DNA from: Methanomassiliicoccales archaeon
GTDB lineage: Archaea; Thermoplasmatota; Thermoplasmata; Methanomassiliicoccales; UBA472
Reading direction: 5' to 3'
Assembly (NCBI GenBank): GCA_013415865.1
Contig: CP058896.1
Location: forward strand, 1,407,957-1,471,956
DNA length: 64,000 nt
Shown: positions 17,389 to 26,216 of the stretch, piece by piece
Numbering within the stretch: position 1 is the stretch's first letter
How the letters are laid out: the number at the start of each line of letters is the position of its first letter
The notes under the pieces: model-generated
What the model saw: only the letters and a program-made list of their open reading frames with translations
Database searches by the model: none
Told to the model about the DNA's origin: nothing
Program-made: the position numbers and the translations under genes

Positions 17389-17516
17389 GGGCCCGTGGCT
17401 TAGCCTGGATATAGCACTGGCCTTCTAAATCGGTCCTACGGGCCCGATGAGGTGAGCCAGTGGTCTCGGGTTCGAAACCCTGGAACAACAGGGCGAAACT
17501 CCCGACGGGCCCGCCA
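17389..17516 (+). tRNA. tRNA-Arg (TCT) with two introns
   Basis: Acceptor GGGCCCG/CGGGCCC, anticodon stem CTGGC/GCCAG and T stem TCGGG/CCCGA are all clear. Two introns must be removed. The first, 17428-17454 (27 bases), is at the canonical site 37/38 and leaves loop CTTCTAA. The second, 17477-17499 (23 bases), lies in the T loop at 59/60. Its TTCG/CGAA central helix with AAA and ACT bulges is a perfect bulge-helix-bulge, and splicing restores TTCGAAT. CCA is encoded. A TTTAAATGCG promoter lies about 25-30 bases upstream. Confidence 0.92.
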
Positions 17517-17570
17517 TAGGCATAAGTTAATAAACGCCGATTCAATCAGGGCAAAAATATTGGTGACTGA

Positions 17571-17678
17571 ATGAAGAGAAGTTCACGCGCCTGGAAGAAG
17601 AGAGGCAAGCAGCGCTGGAAGTGGCGCAAGAAGAAGATGAGACGCCGCAAGCGTGCACAGAAGATGCGTAAGCGTTGA
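17571..17678 (+). CDS. rpl41e: 50S ribosomal protein eL41
   Basis: The 35-codon frame encodes an almost wholly Arg/Lys/Trp/Met peptide beginning MKRSSRAWKKRGK and continuing with 'KWRKKKMRRRKRAQKMRKR', which closely matches the tiny ribosomal protein eL41 ('KWRKKRMRRLKRKRRKM'). A TATA-like TTAATAAA lies about 40 bases upstream, and GGTGA precedes the ATG. The gene is too short for most gene finders. It sits 54 bases after tRNA-Arg and only 12 bases before tRNA-Trp. Confidence 0.85.
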   Translation: MKRSSRAWKKRGKQRWKWRKKKMRRRKRAQKMRKR

Positions 17679-17690
17679 CGCTGAACAACT

Positions 17691-17862
17691 GGGGGTATGG
17701 GGTAGTCAGGTATCCTCGCGGGCTCCAGTTAATTGGGTGTGATTGCTAACGGGTTTTCTGATCCGGTGATGAGTAACTGGAGCGATGACCCATTAGTTCG
17801 CGCAGGGTAGCTCCCTGCGTGGAAGAAACCCGCTGATCTGGGTTCAAATCCCAGTGCCCCCA
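17691..17862 (+). tRNA. tRNA-Trp (CCA) with a 99-nt intron
   Basis: Acceptor GGGGGTA/TGCCCCC, anticodon stem GCGGG/CCCGC with loop CTCCAGA after splicing, T stem CTGGG/CCCAG and discriminator A. The intron occupies 17729-17827 at the canonical 37/38 site. The anticodon CCA identifies tRNA-Trp. No TATA element precedes the gene, because eL41 coding sequence lies directly upstream, so it is probably cotranscribed with eL41. CCA is not encoded. Confidence 0.92.
17729..17827 (+). ncRNA. C/D-box guide RNA within the tRNA-Trp intron
   Basis: Box C-like GTGATTG (17739), box D' CTGA (17758), box C' GTGATGA (17766) and a D-like ATGA (17785) are in order. The D' guide CGGGTTTT pairs with the 3' exon so that the fifth base before the box faces nucleotide 39. 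The second guide TAACTGGAGC (17774-17783) pairs perfectly with the exon-intron junction so that its fifth base faces C34. These are the two positions methylated by the tRNA-Trp intron in haloarchaea. The last D box is degenerate (ATGA instead of CTGA). Confidence 0.82.
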
Positions 17863-18271
17863 CATTACAATCAAGGTCCAAGATTTCTAAACCTTGGACG
17901 TTTTAATCGATTTCTTTGATGTAATCTTTATAGACTATAGCTTAATAGCTTAAGATAATTGAATTATGTCCCGCTCATCTCATTGATGTTCCCCCCCCTT
18001 ATTTATCATACCGTCCGGTCATTAATCACACTTGCTATGCGACAACATTAATCCTTTACAATATGGCCAGTTTATTAAAAGAGACCGTACTAGACGGTCC
18101 CGAACCAAGATAGCTTTACCATCTTATCTCCCGGCCTTAATCAAAATTTTTATTATCTCTCAAAACAAGGACATTTAAGGCAGATAAAAAACCTCATCAA
18201 ATGCCAAGAGACGCTCCGAGAGGACTGTCATGTTGGAAGATGACCATGGTCCATACAATGTATGGCGATCC
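17863..18271. other. Intergenic AT-rich region, promoter of the surface protein
   Basis: There are about 400 bases without a gene. Several AT-rich tracts (near 17900-17960, 18070-18090 and 18140-18190) could hold promoters, but none is decisive. I see no RNA fold or repeat worth naming. The upstream part of the surface-protein frame (18230-18271) is probably untranslated. Confidence 0.5.
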
Positions 18272-21200
18272 ATGTCAGTGAGAACGTTTCGAAAATCTTC
18301 TTGTCCATTGCGAAAATTGTCAGTCCTCCTCATTGTCCTGGTTTTCTTGATCTTAGCGATACCTCTGCCAGGGAACAGTGCGCCGGCGCGCATCATAACC
18401 CTCACCTCCCCTAACGGCGGTGAGATATGGAACGGTGGCGTCTCCCATAATATCGCGTTCACGACCACCACCGACGAAGGTGTGGTCATGTTATATTACT
18501 CGTCAGATGGAGGCACAACCTATCCGAACCTCATCGGTCATGCGGACTGCACAGGAGGGTCGCAGACCTATGCATGGTCTGTACCGAACAACCTCAATAG
18601 CACTACTGTTAGGGTCAAGGTGGAATGGAGGTCGAAGTATGACCCTCCATTTCTAGTGTTCGGGTCCGATACAAGCGATGAAAATTTCACCGTTAGACCG
18701 AGCACCGTGCTCAGGTTCACCCAGGTAGAGGCATTGATGAACTATGGGCGGTACTCTCTAGTGAAATGGGACCTCTTCGACGGCCTTCAGAACGTGGGCG
18801 TCCTCGATCTGTTGGTAAGGTATCGGACGGACGGGACCTGGGGGTCTTACGTCGAGCTGGGAGGGCCTTATTCTTACATAAGCCCTACACAAGGTGGGAT
18901 ATGGTTCATGCCCGATTATTATGAGAGCGCGTATGGGCAGCTCAAGATAAGGGCCTGGACCGAGAAACCGGGCGGGGTCCTGCTCACCGAGGCCGTCAGC
19001 GATGAATTCGAGATCAGCTCCGCATATATCATTCTGAAGAGCCCGAACGGCGGGGAGAACTATCACGCCGGCGAGACCTGCAGGATACAATGGGCGACCG
19101 CCAACGATGCCGTCGGGATAACAGGGATAGCGCTCTATTACTCGCTCAACTCAGGAACGACCTGGAACGTCATCAGGTATTCTGTCGAGAACACGTTCAA
19201 TTTTGATTGGACGATACCTTCCGGGATCAGTACCGCAAAGGCCCGTGTGAAGGCGGTCATCCTATATCTGGAATGGACCGAGATGGCGAACGACTCAAGC
19301 GATGGGGATTTCACCATATATTCGAGCCCTCAGGAGCCGATCGTGACCTTGCTATATCCTAACCCCATAATTGACGGGTATATTGTCCTCAGAGGAGGGG
19401 AGATATGTAACATACGATGGACCTCCTCAGGCGATTTCGACCTGTTCTATCAGTTCCGTATCTTCCTGTCGACGGACAATGGGACCTCCTGGTCGTTCCT
19501 GATGAACGCCCCCAAGTATGAGGACAGCGTCAACTGGGTCGTACCATCGATCGATACCCAAGGAGCAAGGATAAGGGTCGAGCTGGAGACCATTGACACG
19601 AACTTCGTCAGGTCATCGTCCGTCCATTCCTTCTTCATATTCACGACCGTCATATGGAACAGGCCGCCCGTTGCCGTGGTAGGGGGACCGCAAAGGGTCG
19701 CCGAGCATACAAGCGTTACATTGAACGGCGCCTCCAGCTACGATCCCGATGGGGACCATCTCAGCTATGAGTGGACATTGATAGGGCCGTCCGGCCGCTC
19801 TGTGACGCTCAATAACCCGTACAGTGCGACGCCATCCTTCACGCCAGATATCGAGGATCATGAGGTGACGTTCATATTCGAGCTGAAGGTCAGTGACGGC
19901 CGGCCCGTTCCGGACCGATACCTGGATGACGTGGCAAGGACCACGGTCACGGTCACTCCTCTCGCACCAAAGATCCTAAGCTTCACTCCCAGTGGAGGTT
20001 GGGCTGGGACGAACGTCACAGTGACGGGGACCGACCTTAAGGGTTCTCAGATCTTCATAGGGGGAGTCCTCACCGCTACCGTGCCCATATACCCCACGCC
20101 CGACCAGCCCGACCCCGACACTTCCTGGAAGTTCCGTATCGTTGAAGGCGTGCCGACGGGCATCCATAGCATCGAAGTGAGGAACAGTGCAGGGTCTGGC
20201 ACATCGTCATCGCAGATCGAGATATTCCCAGTTCCATGGTATCCCCTTGAATATGGGTTCTCATGGGGCAACCAGGCGAAGGATTACCTGACCTATCCAT
20301 GGGCGTTCTGGGAGGATGGGAATTATAAGGACACCTTCGGAAATGACGTCTACATCAGCATCTGGGTGTGCCTAGGGATACCATATTGGACATATGAGGA
20401 CGGATGGCAGTGCTGGGGCTATGAGATAGAACAACCGATATGCCCTGATCCATTGGCCGCGTTATGGTACGGCATAGCCTATTGTCACCTTGCCCAGAAT
20501 GGCGAATGCTTCGGTTTCAGCGCGGTCTCCCTGGAGTTCTATCATGGGGTCATACGTCCTGAGGAGCTGCAGTGGGGGAGATATGATGTCAACAATCTCA
20601 CCTTCTCCGGCGAACTTCAAAGAAGGGTCGAATATTTGCACGGCTCCCAGGTCTCGGCAGAGTGCGTGCATTATTGGGTCGAGGAGCATCTGGCCAATCT
20701 GGCGCCCTCCATATACGGGATGTCAGGGATGGGCAGGGTGCTGTATATGGTGGAATCGGCCGTGGCCAGTGGGGAGCTTGGGGTCATATCGATAGTAGAC
20801 GGTATACATGGTCATGTCGTGGTACCGTATGAGGTGCAGGACATCGACAGCACTCATACCCGGATATATGTGTATGATATCAACAAGCCCGAATGGTCCA
20901 ATTGGTCAAGGGCGGAGGGGAAGCTCTATGATCCAGATGACAGGGTCAACAATCCGCCCTACATAGAGATAGACAAGAGCGGATACTATTGGGAATGGTC
21001 TTACTACATGGGGGGCGATATCGGATGGTGGGGAGGTCCGATGGGACTTACCTTTGTACCTGCATCCACCGTCCTCGGTGATAGGACGCTGCCGACGACG
21101 CTCGACGGCCTCTACGACCTCGTGTTCGGTTGTGCCACCGGCTCGATAGAGAGCGAGGAAGGAGGGACCATCGGATTGCTAGAGAACGGCACATGGGTGT

Positions 21201-21934
21201 CTGAGATACCAGGGGGCTCGCCGATATGGTTCTACCAAGGGTCTGACCAGCCTTACTCGGCCTTCTACCTTCCGCCGGGCAACTATACGATGCATATCGA
21301 TGGGAGAGAGGAAGGAAGCTACGATTGGGGCTGTTTCATAGGGGACAGGGCGGCATATTCCCTGATCGGCGTCGAAGGGGATGAGGAGACCGAGGATACC
21401 GTGGAGATTCAGGTGAAGGATGACAACCCGTATGCGGGGATCATAACCTTCAGCACGTCGGACGAGAGGAAGTCCTATTCCTCGACGCAGATCAAGAAGT
21501 TCGGGGAAAGGGAGAGGGTATACAAGATCATCAACGCCAGCATATTCAGCGACAGCATCGCTGTCATAAACACCACCGATGACTTCAACGGTATAATGAT
21601 TTACAACAACGGGCCGCACAAGTTCACCTTCGACGTCGAGTTCCAGGGGAACGTCCTGGACCAGGCCATCTGGGAAGAGGTCAACGGGACGCTGACGGAC
21701 CTCCCGAAGGCGCTCAAGAGAGGGATAACGATCAAGCCATATCAGACGTTGATCATCAGACCGAGCACCTGGCTGGACCTGATGCATGCGGAGGTCGAGG
21801 TCATAGAGGTGACTCCGGGAGAGGACGTCGATGACGATCACGATTACGTTCTGTGGGCCATCCTGGGCATAACGGTGATATTAGTGGTGGCGGCGGTAGC
21901 GTGGACGGTCATCAGGAAGCGTCGTAAGGCCTGA
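18272..21934 (+). CDS. Large anchored surface protein with PKD/IPT and Cys-peptidase-like regions
   Basis: The 1220-residue protein has a signal peptide (hydrophobic core at about residues 15-37) and a C-terminal membrane helix followed by RKRRKA, so it is exported and anchored. Three related modules begin with 'SPNGGE'-type motifs near residues 45 and 257 and a weaker one near 365. A PKD domain lies at about 465-560 and an IPT/TIG domain at about 565-650. The region 660-930 has Cys746 in 'GECFGFS', His848 in 'GHVVVPY' and Asp869 in 'YDINKP', an order like papain-type peptidases. The start is the ATG before the basic n-region. Activity is inferred, not shown. Confidence 0.75.
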   Translation: MSVRTFRKSSCPLRKLSVLLIVLVFLILAIPLPGNSAPARIITLTSPNGGEIWNGGVSHNIAFTTTTDEGVVMLYYSSDGGTTYPNLIGHADCTGGSQTYAWSVPNNLNSTTVRVKVEWRSKYDPPFLVFGSDTSDENFTVRPSTVLRFTQVEALMNYGRYSLVKWDLFDGLQNVGVLDLLVRYRTDGTWGSYVELGGPYSYISPTQGGIWFMPDYYESAYGQLKIRAWTEKPGGVLLTEAVSDEFEISSAYIILKSPNGGENYHAGETCRIQWATANDAVGITGIALYYSLNSGTTWNVIRYSVENTFNFDWTIPSGISTAKARVKAVILYLEWTEMANDSSDGDFTIYSSPQEPIVTLLYPNPIIDGYIVLRGGEICNIRWTSSGDFDLFYQFRIFLSTDNGTSWSFLMNAPKYEDSVNWVVPSIDTQGARIRVELETIDTNFVRSSSVHSFFIFTTVIWNRPPVAVVGGPQRVAEHTSVTLNGASSYDPDGDHLSYEWTLIGPSGRSVTLNNPYSATPSFTPDIEDHEVTFIFELKVSDGRPVPDRYLDDVARTTVTVTPLAPKILSFTPSGGWAGTNVTVTGTDLKGSQIFIGGVLTATVPIYPTPDQPDPDTSWKFRIVEGVPTGIHSIEVRNSAGSGTSSSQIEIFPVPWYPLEYGFSWGNQAKDYLTYPWAFWEDGNYKDTFGNDVYISIWVCLGIPYWTYEDGWQCWGYEIEQPICPDPLAALWYGIAYCHLAQNGECFGFSAVSLEFYHGVIRPEELQWGRYDVNNLTFSGELQRRVEYLHGSQVSAECVHYWVEEHLANLAPSIYGMSGMGRVLYMVESAVASGELGVISIVDGIHGHVVVPYEVQDIDSTHTRIYVYDINKPEWSNWSRAEGKLYDPDDRVNNPPYIEIDKSGYYWEWSYYMGGDIGWWGGPMGLTFVPASTVLGDRTLPTTLDGLYDLVFGCATGSIESEEGGTIGLLENGTWVSEIPGGSPIWFYQGSDQPYSAFYLPPGNYTMHIDGREEGSYDWGCFIGDRAAYSLIGVEGDEETEDTVEIQVKDDNPYAGIITFSTSDERKSYSSTQIKKFGERERVYKIINASIFSDSIAVINTTDDFNGIMIYNNGPHKFTFDVEFQGNVLDQAIWEEVNGTLTDLPKALKRGITIKPYQTLIIRPSTWLDLMHAEVEVIEVTPGEDVDDDHDYVLWAILGITVILVVAAVAWTVIRKRRKA

Positions 21935-22410
21935 AGGCCGTTCATCACCAACAAGGGCACGGCCTTCTTACAAGCAAAGTATAACGTCAAGGAACTTTAG
22001 ACGACCTCGTCCTCTCTTGGAGAATGGTCTCATCGGTCGACGGTCTTGATCCTAGTACGGGTCTGAAGAGGACCAAATATGATGACCAGTGTTCATGGGG
22101 ACGGTCTAGGCCATGAGGTTTATTGTCCGAGCGATGAGCGTCGGGCCTATTTTCATATGAGCTACGGGCTCTTGGGACCATCCGAGGCCATCAGGACCAT
22201 CGTGATGGTCTGCCATAGGTCTTTAATTCACCGACATGTCGGCCTATTGTTTTATGTTGGCCAAGGGCCGACCCCAATCCAATATACTATCAAAAAAAGA
22301 ATGGCGACCGACCTGTCCAGGCATCACCTTTTTTAATTTTAAAGGTCTGGAGAGATCGATATTTCTAGTCCAACTCAGATTTTAAACTAGTTCGATTGAT
22401 AAAACGACAA
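21935..22410. other. Intergenic region with no gene
   Basis: There are about 475 bases with no convincing ORF. An 8-base inverted repeat, AAGGCCGT/ACGGCCTT (21934-21966), overlaps the stop of the surface protein but has no T tract after it. A TATA-like TTTTAAACTAG near 22379-22390 probably belongs to the following small RNA candidate. Confidence 0.5.
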
Positions 22411-22505
22411 CCTTTTAGTATTCGGTGGAAATAAGGAAATAGGAGCCCCCGTGGACCTTCTCCAACTTCCCCACCATTTTGATTTACGGGGGCTCTCACT
22501 TTTTC
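22411..22505 (+). ncRNA. Candidate structured small RNA
   Basis: GAGCCCCCGT (22443-22452) and ACGGGGGCTC (22486-22495) form a perfect 10-pair stem with a 33-base loop, followed by CACTTTTT as a terminator. The loop holds CCTTCTCC and CTTCCCC, complementary to purine-rich ribosome sites. GGTGG at about 22423 could pair with CCACC in the loop as a pseudoknot. A TATA-like TTTAAA about 25 bases before 22411 gives the proposed start. No reading frame is present. The direction and ends are inferred. Confidence 0.5.
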
Positions 22506-22566
22506 ATAACTTTTCTAGATATGGTCTTTTCAAAATGACATAGTTGATATCGTCCACGTCAATCGT

Positions 22567-23514
22567 TCATCTTCTCTGGTCTTCCTTTATCAATGACCTT
22601 ATCATTGCCTGCGTCCTCTCTGGGGATGCTACCGTGTTTACCAGATGGACACGGGTCTTCGAAAGCAGGCGCTCATAGAACTCGGTCCTTATCTTCATCT
22701 TCCTCATGTCCCTGACGAGCTGATGGGGGTTGCAGAAATCCCTGGATGTCAGATAATTTAGGGCCTCTAAAGGAGATAGCTCATGAACAATATCATCATC
22801 ATCCGCATCCCTTTTAAGGAGGATGATTTCCTTGAGCGGTGTCATCGGCACGACTGAATTGATCCCAGCGGCCCATCTCACGTTGACGATGGCCCTGCCC
22901 TTGTTATCGGGCACCGAGCCCTCTAGCAAACGCGAATATTCTGGCCAGATCTTAGCAATGTCGGCGTCCACATAGCAGTTCTTCTCGCTCCCGTAGGCGT
23001 CCGGCCTCGCACCTGGCCTCACGAAGAACCAGTCGTCCGTGATCAACCTCGCACCCTCCATCCTCAACAGGCCCCATGCATGGGTGGTCTTGCCGGTCTT
23101 CGAGGGCGCTATCATCGCCACTCCCTTACCATCGATATCGAGCGCCGCCCCGTGGACGGAGTTTATATGATGCTCATCCTCCAGGAGGTCCCCTGCCACA
23201 GCGAGCGCCAGGCTCTTCACCCATCCATAATAGTCGAAGTTGAAAAGGAAAGCGGTCTTCGCTATCGGCTCATATAGCACCTTTGTCCTGCCAGAATCGT
23301 CGTCGAGCAGTATCAGCCTCCCATGGGACCTCACGTTGTCCGACATCGCGTAGAAGTTGTCCTCCCAGCGCTCTTTCATATCCCTGTTCAAGGTGTATAG
23401 CTTGATGGCGCATCCATGGATGTCGGCCTTGCATGTGTAGAAAGGCTTTGAGCTGTGCTCGAGATAAAGCTCGTCCTTTCTCTCAGGCGTTATCAGCTCC
23501 ACTGAGTAGCTCAT
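22567..23514 (-). CDS. HPr-kinase-like P-loop kinase, substrate unknown
   Basis: The central region carries the HprK catalytic pattern: 'SVHGAALDIDGKG' with His121, the P-loop 'PSKTGKTT' at 138-145 with a conserved Lys, and 'ITDDWFF' with Asp160-Asp161. HprK phosphorylates a serine of the sugar-transport protein HPr, but no phosphotransferase system is visible here. Archaeal relatives must act on something else. The gene follows citramalate synthase by 27 bases on the same strand, in the ACT-hom-cimA run. It could be a small-molecule kinase of that pathway (inference). Confidence 0.72.
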   Translation of the reverse strand: MSYSVELITPERKDELYLEHSSKPFYTCKADIHGCAIKLYTLNRDMKERWEDNFYAMSDNVRSHGRLILLDDDSGRTKVLYEPIAKTAFLFNFDYYGWVKSLALAVAGDLLEDEHHINSVHGAALDIDGKGVAMIAPSKTGKTTHAWGLLRMEGARLITDDWFFVRPGARPDAYGSEKNCYVDADIAKIWPEYSRLLEGSVPDNKGRAIVNVRWAAGINSVVPMTPLKEIILLKRDADDDDIVHELSPLEALNYLTSRDFCNPHQLVRDMRKMKIRTEFYERLLSKTRVHLVNTVASPERTQAMIRSLIKEDQRR

Positions 23515-23541
23515 GTGACCTTCAACCCTCTACAGGCCGAA

Positions 23542-25110
23542 CTATTTTTCCCCGCCCGCATTACCGTTGATGCCCTCTTTCATCAATTTGTACTCAATTG
23601 CGTCCATGAGGGCCATCAATGAGGCCTCGATGATGTTTCCAGATACACCAACGGTCGTCCAGGAGCTCTTCCCGTCGGTGGACCTTATCAGCACACGCAC
23701 ATTGGCCGCCGTGGCGTCCTTTCCGTCGATTACCCTGACCTTGTAATCGATAAGCCTGACCTCGGACAATACTGGATACAACCTTGTGAGGGCCTTTCTC
23801 AACGCCCTGTCCAAAGCATTCACAGGACCGTTCCCATCGGCGGCCGTGTGCTCCACATTGCCATTATGGTCGACCACGCGTATGCTCGCCTCTGATATCG
23901 TGGAAGGCCCTCCCACGTCCATGAAGAGCCTGAACCCTTCGAGCTTGAAGGGCTGGGTGTTCTCCCCTTTCATCTTCCTTACCAAAAGCTCTAGGCTCGC
24001 CTCGGCCGCCTCGAAGGAGAACCCTTGCGACTCGAGCTGCTTGACCCGTTCAAGGACCTCCTTCCCATCGGCCTTTGAACCGATCCCAAGCTGTTCTGAT
24101 TTCGCAAGTAGGCTGGAGGTCCCGGCGAGCTCGGATATCAATATCCTTCTCTCGTTCCCGACAAGCTTTGGGTCCATATGCTCGTAGGTACGGCTGTCCT
24201 TGAGCACGGCCGAGACGTGCACACCCCCTTTATGTGCAAATGCTGACCTGCCGACGAACGGGAGCTTCGGGTCCGGCTCGATGTTCGCGACCTCCCCCAC
24301 CAGGTGTGAGAGCTTGGTCAACTTTGAGACATCTGGTATGTTCGAGACCATGCCGAGCTTTATCAGGAGGTTTGGGATTATCGAGCAGAGGTTGGCGTTG
24401 CCGCATCTCTCCCCCAGTCCGTTCACGGTCCCTTGCACCATGACCGCCCCGGCCTTGACGGCCGCGAGCGAATTGGCGACCGCCAGCTCAGAGTCGTTGT
24501 GGGCGTGGATCCCGACCTTGACGTCGAACATCGATACGACCTGCCCGACGGCCTTCGCGACCTCGTCCGGGAAGCTCCCTCCGTTCGTATCACATAGACA
24601 TACATATTCAGCTCCAGCTCTGACCGCCCTCTCTATGATCTTGAGCGCATATGCCTGATTGCCCTTCCATCCATCGAAGAAGTGCTCTGCGTCAAATATC
24701 ACCCGCCTCCCGTTCTCTCTGAGATAAGAGATGCTCTCAGATACCATGTCCAGGCCCTCCTCCAGCGAGCATTGGAGCGCCTTTTCCAGCTGCATGTCCC
24801 AGGACTTGCCGAAGATACAGACCCATTCGGTCTGTGCCTCGATCAGGCTCTGCAACCCCTTATCGTCGGCCGGAGTCGTCCCGACCTTCCTGGTCGACCC
24901 AAAGGCCACGAGCTTTGACCTTTTGAGATCGGCGTCCGCCGCGGCCCGGAAGAATGCCCTGTCCTTCGGATTGGAACCAGGATATCCGCCCTCTATGAAA
25001 TCCATCCCGAACCGGTCGAGATGTCTCATTATCTCGAGCTTGTCCTCGGTGGAGAATGATACTCCTTCGGACTGGGCCCCATCCCTCAAAGTAGTATCGT
25101 AGAAGACCAC
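23542..25110 (-). CDS. cimA: Citramalate synthase
   Basis: A DRE-TIM-barrel acyl-CoA condensing enzyme with 'YDTTLRDGAQSEG' at the start, 'CDTNGGSFPDEV', and the 'GIHAHNDSELAVANS' metal-binding HxH motif. A C-terminal LeuA-type regulatory region follows at about residues 380-510. The features match the citramalate/isopropylmalate-like group, in which pyruvate and acetyl-CoA give citramalate on the way to isoleucine. At 522 residues the length is normal. It lies 88 bases after homoserine dehydrogenase on the same strand. The alternatives, 2-isopropylmalate or homocitrate synthase, are less likely. Confidence 0.87.
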   Translation of the reverse strand: MVFYDTTLRDGAQSEGVSFSTEDKLEIMRHLDRFGMDFIEGGYPGSNPKDRAFFRAAADADLKRSKLVAFGSTRKVGTTPADDKGLQSLIEAQTEWVCIFGKSWDMQLEKALQCSLEEGLDMVSESISYLRENGRRVIFDAEHFFDGWKGNQAYALKIIERAVRAGAEYVCLCDTNGGSFPDEVAKAVGQVVSMFDVKVGIHAHNDSELAVANSLAAVKAGAVMVQGTVNGLGERCGNANLCSIIPNLLIKLGMVSNIPDVSKLTKLSHLVGEVANIEPDPKLPFVGRSAFAHKGGVHVSAVLKDSRTYEHMDPKLVGNERRILISELAGTSSLLAKSEQLGIGSKADGKEVLERVKQLESQGFSFEAAEASLELLVRKMKGENTQPFKLEGFRLFMDVGGPSTISEASIRVVDHNGNVEHTAADGNGPVNALDRALRKALTRLYPVLSEVRLIDYKVRVIDGKDATAANVRVLIRSTDGKSSWTTVGVSGNIIEASLMALMDAIEYKLMKEGINGNAGGEK

Positions 25111-25198
25111 TCTGCGGTCAAATAAATAAATCCCTTCTTTGTGAGGCGACCATGATACTCCCTGCCATGTTAGTCGCTGTCTATGTCGGCTTCACTAT

Positions 25199-26215
25199 TT
25201 AATGCCTATGCGTGCTGCCGTTCCTGTCCCGCATGATAGCCCACAGGTCGCTCATGACGGCACTTGCCGTCTCGTGCCTTCCCGCGCCTCTTCCTGCGAC
25301 GGTTATCTCACCGGCCAGGTCGGTCTGTATGTGGAATGTGTTAAGGGTCCCGCTGATGCTTAGCGGATGTCCCCTGGGGATCAGCCTGGGCGAGACCTCG
25401 ACCCCCCTGTCGGTGATCTCCCCGATGAGGCGGATGACCTTCTTTTCGGAAGCGGCCAGGTTAACAGCGTCCAGGCTCACACCTCTTATGCCGGTCCTCT
25501 CGACGTCATGTACCGTGACATCCATCCCCATGATGGCATTCGCCAGTATGGCCACCTTGCACGCGGAGTCTATCCCGTCTATGTCATAGGAGGGGTCGGT
25601 CTCAGCGTATCCCAGCTGTTGCGCCTCCCTGAGCGCCGGTTCCCATGGTAGACCTTCGGATTCCATCCTGCTGAGGATGAAATTGCAAGTCCCGTTCATT
25701 ATGCCCCTTATCGAAGAGATCCTCTCGCATTTCAGCAGCTCATTCGCCAGATTTATCACGGGCGTCGCTCCGCCGACCGAGGCCTCGAACCTTAGAATGC
25801 AACCTTTCTTCTCCGCAAGCCTGGCCAGTTCTCGGAACTTCAATGCCAGGGGGCCCTTGTTGGACGTGACAACGTCCCTTCCGGCAGACAAAGCTGCCCT
25901 GATATGGTCTATGCCGGGCCTTGCGTCGGTGATGTTCGTGGGCGTCATTTCCACCAATACATCATATTTGATATCGGCCAGCATCTCCTTGATGGTCTTG
26001 CTGCGCTTCTGCCCGAGAGAGCCCCTCCCGACCTTGGTCTTGACAAGGTCCGATGGGTCGAGCCCCTTCTCTGAAACGGCGTATGTACTCGAATCGAACG
26101 CCCCGACGACCCTGACCCCTTCGCCGTACCTGTCGACGAAGAGCTTGTTCTTCAGATGGATGGCCTCTGCCACTCCCTGACCGACCGTGCCGAAGCCCAC
26201 TAGTACGACGTCCAT
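25199..26215 (-). CDS. hom: Homoserine dehydrogenase
   Basis: This enzyme reduces aspartate semialdehyde to homoserine with NAD(P)H. It shows the N-terminal nucleotide loop 'VGFGTVGQGV', 'VTSNKGPLA', 'FEASVGGATPVINL', 'GIMNGTCNFILS' and 'YAETDPSYDIDGIDSACK'. It has no fused ACT domain; a separate ACT gene precedes it and ends two bases before its ATG. Length of 338 residues is normal for the short archaeal form. An upstream GTG at 26224 overlaps the previous stop and is less likely. Confidence 0.93.
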   Translation of the reverse strand: MDVVLVGFGTVGQGVAEAIHLKNKLFVDRYGEGVRVVGAFDSSTYAVSEKGLDPSDLVKTKVGRGSLGQKRSKTIKEMLADIKYDVLVEMTPTNITDARPGIDHIRAALSAGRDVVTSNKGPLALKFRELARLAEKKGCILRFEASVGGATPVINLANELLKCERISSIRGIMNGTCNFILSRMESEGLPWEPALREAQQLGYAETDPSYDIDGIDSACKVAILANAIMGMDVTVHDVERTGIRGVSLDAVNLAASEKKVIRLIGEITDRGVEVSPRLIPRGHPLSISGTLNTFHIQTDLAGEITVAGRGAGRHETASAVMSDLWAIMRDRNGSTHRH

Positions 26216-26216
26216 C

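Noticed and set aside
21934-21966. Inverted repeat AAGGCCGT/ACGGCCTT as an intrinsic terminator
   Set aside because: No T tract follows it, and archaeal termination depends more on T tracts than on hairpins.
22079-22160. C-box-like ATGATGA and CGATGAG suggesting another C/D guide RNA
   Set aside because: No CTGA box D or D' lies at the right spacing, and no target complementarity is visible.
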